Of a DNA stretch of 64,000 bases, positions 59,591 through 64,000 are shown in pieces (the first letter of the stretch is position 1; every line of letters starts with the position of its first letter). The DNA is from Chitinophaga barathri. GTDB lineage: Bacteria; Bacteroidota; Bacteroidia; Chitinophagales; Chitinophagaceae. The translations under genes and the position numbers were made by a program. The notes under the pieces were generated by a model that saw only the letters and a list, made by a program, of their open reading frames with translations, did not search any database and had not been told where the DNA came from. The stretch lies in assembly GCF_003807585.1 (NCBI RefSeq), contig NZ_RMBX01000007.1, forward strand, positions 248,001 to 312,000. Direction: 5' to 3'.

Positions 59591-59980
59591 ATGAACAAAA
59601 GAATAATTAATTCCTACGAAGAAGAAATACATTACGAGCTATTCGTTTATGGCGATATTGACGGGTATAAATACTTTTATGACATATTAACAAAGCCAAT
59701 GATCGCCTATGCCTTCGACGTCACGCGCAGCCCATGGGAAAGTAATATGATAGTCACTGATATTTTCATATTAGCATGGAAGCTACATGAGAAGATGGAA
59801 AGCGCTTCGCAGATCAGGGACTTTATCAGGCAAGGTGTTGAATGGAGGAGCAAGGCTTACCTGGAAACTAAAATAGTAAAACTTGTCAGCTCGGCGCTTG
59901 AGGAACATGAGAAGTTTATTTCAGATATGTTTGAGCGTTGGAAATGGAGAAACTTCAATCCTGGTATCAGTAAGGGATGA
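59591..59980 (+). CDS. Orphan protein resembling sigma region 2 only
   Basis: 129 residues. A helical stretch (residues 18-80; GDIDGYKYFYDILTKPMIAY, then VTDIFILAWKLHEKMESASQIRDFIR) matches the spacing and hydrophobicity of ECF sigma region 2, and the remaining 45 residues are helical but show no region 4 HTH. It could be a split or degraded sigma factor, an anti-sigma decoy or a stand-alone DNA-duplex-opening partner. ATG at 59591 follows an A-rich stretch. Homology is weak and by eye only. Confidence 0.6.
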   Translation: MNKRIINSYEEEIHYELFVYGDIDGYKYFYDILTKPMIAYAFDVTRSPWESNMIVTDIFILAWKLHEKMESASQIRDFIRQGVEWRSKAYLETKIVKLVSSALEEHEKFISDMFERWKWRNFNPGISKG

Positions 59981-60004
59981 TTTTTTAATGTAGGCTAATT
60001 ACAG

Positions 60005-60041
60005 CAGGCCCGGAAACAAATGTTCATCGGGCCTGTTTTTT
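60005..60041 (+). terminator. Terminator of the sigma-like gene
   Basis: CAGGCCCG pairs with CGGGCCTG (8 bp) with a 15-base loop, followed by T6. Confidence 0.85.
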
Positions 60042-60179
60042 ATTGCATCAATCTTGTTTCATATCCATTTTTTAAGGAAATTTTAATGCCTTAATATGTA
60101 TACCCATGGCCAATCCGAGATTTAACCTTTTTTTTACAGGTTGGGCCAAATGAGGCTTTCTCCCTTTAAAACCTTTTAT

Positions 60180-60187
60180 TAATTTTG
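60180..60187 (+). promoter_or_regulatory. Possible -7 element TAATTTTG
   Basis: TAATTTTG eight bases before the ATG at 60196, which would give an almost leaderless transcript. No -33 TTG in place. Confidence 0.35.
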
Positions 60188-60195
60188 GCCCCCAA

Positions 60196-60603
60196 ATGAC
60201 ACGGGTAGCTATATTTTTCATATGCTTGTTCGCCCTCCTGCTCGGAAGGGATGCATATGTCTATGCAGGTACTCACCCCTATCATCATAATTGCTCCCGT
60301 TACACACTGGCGCAAAAAACCGACAACACCCGCCACGTAAAAATCCCGGACACACATAAATACCGCGCCAGGTTCGTGGAAACGGAGGTCGAAAAAGGAA
60401 CCGGGTTCCTGGTGACCGAAAAGGTGGAAGATGACGATACCAGCACTTCCTTCTCCCGGAAATATAAGCTGCTGGCCAGATTTTACCTTGTTTTCTCTGC
60501 TGTTTTCCTTGCCGGTTGTCTCCATAACCGTATTAAAACCGCACCTGTCTTTATCGGAATTCTCTCCAACAAGTACATCGTTCAAAGAGTTTTAAGGATC
60601 TGA
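60196..60603 (+). CDS. Small membrane protein of unknown function
   Basis: 135 residues. A signal-like hydrophobic N-terminus (RVAIFFICLFALLLGRDAYVYA), a His-rich stretch (THPYHHNC) and a middle, charged periplasmic-type part, then a second hydrophobic segment near residue 95-110 (YLVFSAVFLAGCL) and a basic end. It resembles small secretion/membrane hypotheticals of Bacteroidota; no domain is recognised. Stands alone between a terminator and the RND efflux genes. Function unknown. Confidence 0.6.
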   Translation: MTRVAIFFICLFALLLGRDAYVYAGTHPYHHNCSRYTLAQKTDNTRHVKIPDTHKYRARFVETEVEKGTGFLVTEKVEDDDTSTSFSRKYKLLARFYLVFSAVFLAGCLHNRIKTAPVFIGILSNKYIVQRVLRI

Positions 60604-60665
60604 TCCGGTAATATACCCGTTACCGGAGGTGCCATTGTGCACATCGGTGTTAATGTAAATTAACA
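60604..60665. promoter_or_regulatory. Two palindromes upstream of the RND efflux genes
   Basis: TCCGGTAA (60604-60611) with TTACCGGA (60620-60627), and TGTTAAT (60648-60654) with ATTAACA (60659-60665). They could be a terminator remnant plus an operator for the efflux operon; neither has a U-run. No TetR/MarR gene is present in the window. Confidence 0.4.
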
Positions 60666-60771
60666 TTACTTCCCGCTGCGTGACGCTTCCGGCGCCCGCC
60701 TGACGGCCTTCGCCGCATGTTCTCCGGTAACCCTGAACACGCTTTTCCATCGCTCAATATCCATTAATATC

Positions 60772-61857
60772 ATGAATAAGATTGTCATGTTCGCGGGCAC
60801 GTTTGCCCTGCTGTACCAAATAACCGGCTGTGCTTCACAGGCAGAACCCAAAAAGGAGGTCAACAAGTATATCGTGACCAGCCCGATCAGGATCGATACC
60901 TCGCTGACCAAAGAATATGTTTCGCAGATACGCTCTGTCCGGAACATCGAGATCAGGGCCCAGGAGAAAGGTTTTCTCCAGAACATTTATGTTGATGAAG
61001 GCCAGTTTGTAAAAGCCGGTCAGCTGCTTTTTAAGATCATGCCGAAAATTTATGAGGCGGAACTGCTGAAAGCGGAAGCTGAAGCCAGGGCAGCGGAGAT
61101 AGAGCTGCAAAATGCAACCGCCCTGGTGGAAAAAAATGTGATCTCCAAAAACGAACAGGCCATGGCACAGGCCAAACTGGACCAGGCAAAGGCGGAAATA
61201 GCCCTTGCAAAAGTTCACCTTTCGTTTACAGAGATCAGGGCGCCGTTCGACGGCACCGTTGACCGACTCCCGCTGAAACTCGGAAGCCTCATCGATGAAG
61301 GCGAACTGCTGACCAGCCTTTCGGACAACAACCAGATGTTCGCTTATTTCAACGTGTCCGAACCGGAGTATCTCGACTATCAAACCAACACCAAAAACCG
61401 AGGCAACAACAAAGTGGGCCTGCTGCTGGCCAATAACCAGCCCCTTCAGTACAAGGGTGACGTGGAAACCATCGAAAGCGAATTCGATAACGAAACCGGC
61501 AACATCGCTTTCAGGGCAAGATTCCCTAATCCGGAAAGACTGCTGAGGAACGGCGAAACCGGGAAGGTACTGATGACCGTTCCGCTGAAAAACGCAATGG
61601 TCATCCCGCAAAAAGCAACCTACGAGATACAGGACAAGATATACGTTTTTGTACTGGACAAAGACCACAAGGTGAAATCCACACATATCAGCGTTCGCGG
61701 TCAGCTGCCGGACCTCTACATCGTAGACAGCGGCATTTCAGACCAAGACAAGATCCTGCTTGAAGGCGTGCAGAAAGTAAAAGACGATGACAAGATCGAA
61801 TTTGAATTCCTGAAGCCCGAGGAGGTGGTTTATAATCTGCGGTTAAAAGCGGAATAG
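60772..61857 (+). CDS. RND efflux periplasmic adaptor (membrane fusion protein)
   Basis: 361 residues. Lipoprotein signal with Cys20 (YQITGCASQ). Residues about 60-100 are the biotinyl-lipoyl-like domain (EKGFLQNIYVDEGQFVKAGQ), 100-160 an alpha-hairpin coiled coil, then the beta-barrel domain and C-terminal membrane-proximal domain (FRARFPNPERLLRNGETGKV). It bridges the inner-membrane pump encoded 23 bases downstream and an outer-membrane factor that should follow beyond the window. Confidence 0.94.
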   Translation: MNKIVMFAGTFALLYQITGCASQAEPKKEVNKYIVTSPIRIDTSLTKEYVSQIRSVRNIEIRAQEKGFLQNIYVDEGQFVKAGQLLFKIMPKIYEAELLKAEAEARAAEIELQNATALVEKNVISKNEQAMAQAKLDQAKAEIALAKVHLSFTEIRAPFDGTVDRLPLKLGSLIDEGELLTSLSDNNQMFAYFNVSEPEYLDYQTNTKNRGNNKVGLLLANNQPLQYKGDVETIESEFDNETGNIAFRARFPNPERLLRNGETGKVLMTVPLKNAMVIPQKATYEIQDKIYVFVLDKDHKVKSTHISVRGQLPDLYIVDSGISDQDKILLEGVQKVKDDDKIEFEFLKPEEVVYNLRLKAE

Positions 61858-61880
61858 GCTTTAATTACTAATAGAAGATC

Positions 61881-64000
61881 ATGTTTAACAGATTTATACA
61901 ACGGCCGGTACTCTCTATTGTGATATCGCTCATCATCGTGTTCCTTGGTGTGCTGGCCATTACACAACTGCCCGTAACGCAGTTCCCATCTATCTCGCCG
62001 CCCAAAGTGAACGTGACGGCCGCATACCCCGGCGCGAACGGCGAGCTGATGATCAAATCGGTGATCATTCCCCTGGAAAGGGCCATCAACGGCGTTCCGG
62101 GGATGAAATATATGGCGTCTGACGCGGGCAACGACGGCGAAGCCACCATCCAGGTGGTGTTCAACCTCGGCACCGATCCCAACCAGGCTTCATTGAACGT
62201 GCAAAACCGCGTGGCTTCGGTGGTGAACAAACTGCCGCCGCTGGTAGTGCGCGAGGGCGTGAAGATCACCCGCGAGGAATCCAACATGCTCATGTACATC
62301 AACCTGTACAGCGACGACCCGCATACCGATCAGAAATTCCTTTTCAACTTCGCGGACATCAACATCCTGTCTGAGCTGAAAAGGGTGAACGGCGTCGGCG
62401 TGGCAGACATTCTCGGTAACCGCGAATATGCCATGCGCATCTGGCTGAAACCGGACCGTATGCTGGCGTATAAAATTTCCGCGGAAGAAGTGATGAAGTC
62501 GCTGGCGGACCAAAGTCTTGAAGCCTCGCCGGGTAAAACGGGCGAAAGTTCCGGCAAACGGTCGCAGGCGTTTGAATACGTGCTGAAATACCCCGGCAGG
62601 TACAGCACCAAAGAAGGGTATGAAAATGTGATCTTAAGATCGAGCCCGAACGGCGAGATACTTCGCCTGAAAGACGTAGCGGAAGTGGAGTTCGGCAGCT
62701 CGATGTACGATATTTATTCGAACCTCAACGGCAAACCTTCTGCCGCGATCGTGCTCAAACAATCGTACGGCAGCAATGCCAGCCAGGTGATTGCGGACGT
62801 GAAGGCCAAGATGAAAGAGATCGAAGCCAGTTCTTTCCCGAAAGGAATGCATTACGAGATCAGTTACGACGTATCCAAATTCCTGGACGCTTCCATCGAA
62901 AAGGTGATACATACGCTGGTGGAGGCTTTTATCCTTGTGGGTTTGGTCGTGTTCCTGTTCCTCGGCGACTGGCGGTCTACGCTCATTCCCGCGCTGGCCG
63001 TGCCGGTATCGCTGATCGGTACGTTTATGTTTATGCAGTTCTTCGGCATCACGCTCAACCTCATCACTTTGTTTGCCCTCGTACTGGCTATCGGGGTGGT
63101 GGTGGATGATGCGATCGTGGTGATTGAGGCCGTGCACGCCAAGATGGAGGAAGAACATCTTTCGCCATTGAAAGCCACCAAAAAGGCGATGCATGAGATC
63201 AGCGGAGCCATTATTGCCATCACGTTCCTGATGGCAGCGGTGTTTATCCCGGTGGCGTTTATGTCCGGACCGGTGGGCATTTTCTACCGGCAGTTCTCCA
63301 TCACGATGGCCACGGCAATTATCCTGTCCGGCGTGGTGGCGCTTACGCTTACACCCGCGCTTTGCGCCATGATCCTCCGGAACAACCATGGGAAACTGAA
63401 GAAAAAATCCATCATGGACAAATTCCTCGATGGGTTCAATAACGGTTTCAACAAAATGTCCGGCCGCTACCAGAAAATACTGGGCGTTATCGTGAACAGG
63501 CGCGTGGTTACTGTTGTGATGCTGCTTGCTTTCTGCGGCGGCGTCCTTTTCCTGAACGGCCGTGTGCCTTCCGGCTTCATTCCCAATGAAGACCAGGGTA
63601 TGTTTTACGCCATCATCCAGACCCCGCCGGGATCTTCGCTGGAAAGGACGAACGAGATCGCGGAAAGGCTGCAGAAACTTGCGGAAGACATCGATGGGGT
63701 ACAATCCGTTTCTTCCCTCGCCGGGTATGAGATCCTTACTGAAGGTACCGCCGCGAATTCGGGCACCTGCCTGGTGAACCTGAAAAGCTGGGAAGACAGG
63801 AAAGAATCCGCGCAGGAGATCATCGAAGAGCTGGAGGAAAAGTCGAAAGACATTACCGGCGCCACGATAGAGTTCTTCCTTCCGCCCGCCGTGCCCGGAT
63901 ATGGGGCCGCCGGCGGGTTTGAGCTGCGTTTGCTGGATAAAGCGGGCTCGGGCGAGTACAAAAAAATGGAAACGGTGAGCAAGGAATTTGCGAAGGAGCT
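61881..64000 (+). CDS. RND efflux permease, AcrB-like (C-terminus outside window)
   Basis: About 706 residues visible, from ATG at 61881 to the window end. TM1 begins FNRFIQRPVLSIVISLIIVFLG; the proton-relay Asp pair is D409-D410 in AIGVVVDDAIVVIE, as in AcrB. The periplasmic porter domain has the conserved FPSISPPKVNVTAAYPGA, and the second half (NRRVVTVVMLLAF and GFIPNEDQGMFYAIIQTPPG) is complete as far as it goes. It is an HAE1-type multidrug pump. Together with the adaptor this forms a two-gene operon at least. Confidence 0.95.
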   Translation, partial: MFNRFIQRPVLSIVISLIIVFLGVLAITQLPVTQFPSISPPKVNVTAAYPGANGELMIKSVIIPLERAINGVPGMKYMASDAGNDGEATIQVVFNLGTDPNQASLNVQNRVASVVNKLPPLVVREGVKITREESNMLMYINLYSDDPHTDQKFLFNFADINILSELKRVNGVGVADILGNREYAMRIWLKPDRMLAYKISAEEVMKSLADQSLEASPGKTGESSGKRSQAFEYVLKYPGRYSTKEGYENVILRSSPNGEILRLKDVAEVEFGSSMYDIYSNLNGKPSAAIVLKQSYGSNASQVIADVKAKMKEIEASSFPKGMHYEISYDVSKFLDASIEKVIHTLVEAFILVGLVVFLFLGDWRSTLIPALAVPVSLIGTFMFMQFFGITLNLITLFALVLAIGVVVDDAIVVIEAVHAKMEEEHLSPLKATKKAMHEISGAIIAITFLMAAVFIPVAFMSGPVGIFYRQFSITMATAIILSGVVALTLTPALCAMILRNNHGKLKKKSIMDKFLDGFNNGFNKMSGRYQKILGVIVNRRVVTVVMLLAFCGGVLFLNGRVPSGFIPNEDQGMFYAIIQTPPGSSLERTNEIAERLQKLAEDIDGVQSVSSLAGYEILTEGTAANSGTCLVNLKSWEDRKESAQEIIEELEEKSKDITGATIEFFLPPAVPGYGAAGGFELRLLDKAGSGEYKKMETVSKEFAKE

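Noticed and set aside
61881..64000. Truncation or frameshift in the RND permease
   Set aside because: The frame is open to the window end and all expected motifs are in order; it is only cut by the window.

Overview
The window comes from a Gram-negative Bacteroidota chromosome, most likely a Chitinophaga-like member of the Chitinophagaceae. The evidence is two FecI-type sigma/FecR/SusC/SusD cassettes with signalling (STN) domains on the SusC proteins, a one-protein ligand-sensing histidine kinase of the beta-propeller/Y_Y_Y type, many AraC regulators, TAnnTTTG-type -7 promoter elements, and moderate-to-high GC with weak Shine-Dalgarno sequences. No rRNA, tRNA, CRISPR array, insertion sequence or prophage was seen. 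Both window ends cut genes: a membrane protein at the left and an RND pump at the right.

Layout. 1-6 kb: a partial membrane protein, a lipocalin-like lipoprotein, a two-component pair (hybrid-length sensor kinase plus LuxR-type response regulator), and a promoter-to-terminator unit without an ORF that looks like a small RNA (about 5325-5572). 6-12.8 kb: ECF sigma, anti-sigma, SusC, SusD. 13-14.3 kb: a small HTH repressor and about 1 kb of non-coding DNA rich in hairpins. 14.3-20.9 kb: a four-gene operon of planctomycete-type cytochrome proteins (PSCyt1/DUF1549/DUF1553 with a CBM6-like insert, DUF1501, a Tat-exported TIM-barrel epimerase, and a DUF2231/cytochrome/LRR membrane protein). 21-26.7 kb, minus strand: a tightly overlapping RNA-repair operon, hen1 - nucleotidyltransferase - nucleotidyltransferase - pnkp, preceded by a DEAD-box RNA helicase. 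28-32.6 kb: SDR/AraC pair, then sigma factor - mini anti-sigma-like protein - ClpP paralogue, and a YheT-type hydrolase. 32.7-33.3 kb: a striking non-coding mosaic of short tandem repeats.

33.4-46.5 kb is an accessory or housekeeping mixture: DUF2490 protein, MFS/GntR pair with shared operator, acidic protein, voltage-gated K+ channel, a 39-residue membrane peptide gene, NTF2-like protein, GH28-like beta-helix enzyme under a LacI-type operator, KTSC protein, MFS transporter, DinB and RibD-like proteins, and two AraC regulators. 46.6-49.8 kb: a stand-alone Oar-like TonB receptor. 50-59.2 kb: a second sigma/FecR/SusC/SusD locus extended by a PKD/CBM9-like lipoprotein and a NagX-like acyltransferase. 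59.3-60.6 kb: an orphan protein resembling only sigma region 2, and a small membrane protein. 60.8 kb to the end: RND efflux adaptor and permease.

The most notable system is the Pnkp/Hen1 RNA-repair operon carrying two PF10127 (RlaP/YcgL-like) nucleotidyltransferases. Known Pnkp/Hen1 pairs heal, methylate and seal RNAs cut by ribotoxins; the role of the two extra nucleotidyltransferases is not known to me and is the most promising lead here. Other leads are the candidate small RNA at 5.3 kb, the repeat mosaic at 33 kb, the sigma - mini-anti-sigma - ClpP operon and the CBM6-bearing cytochrome protein. All assignments come from reading the sequence by eye; no database search was run.
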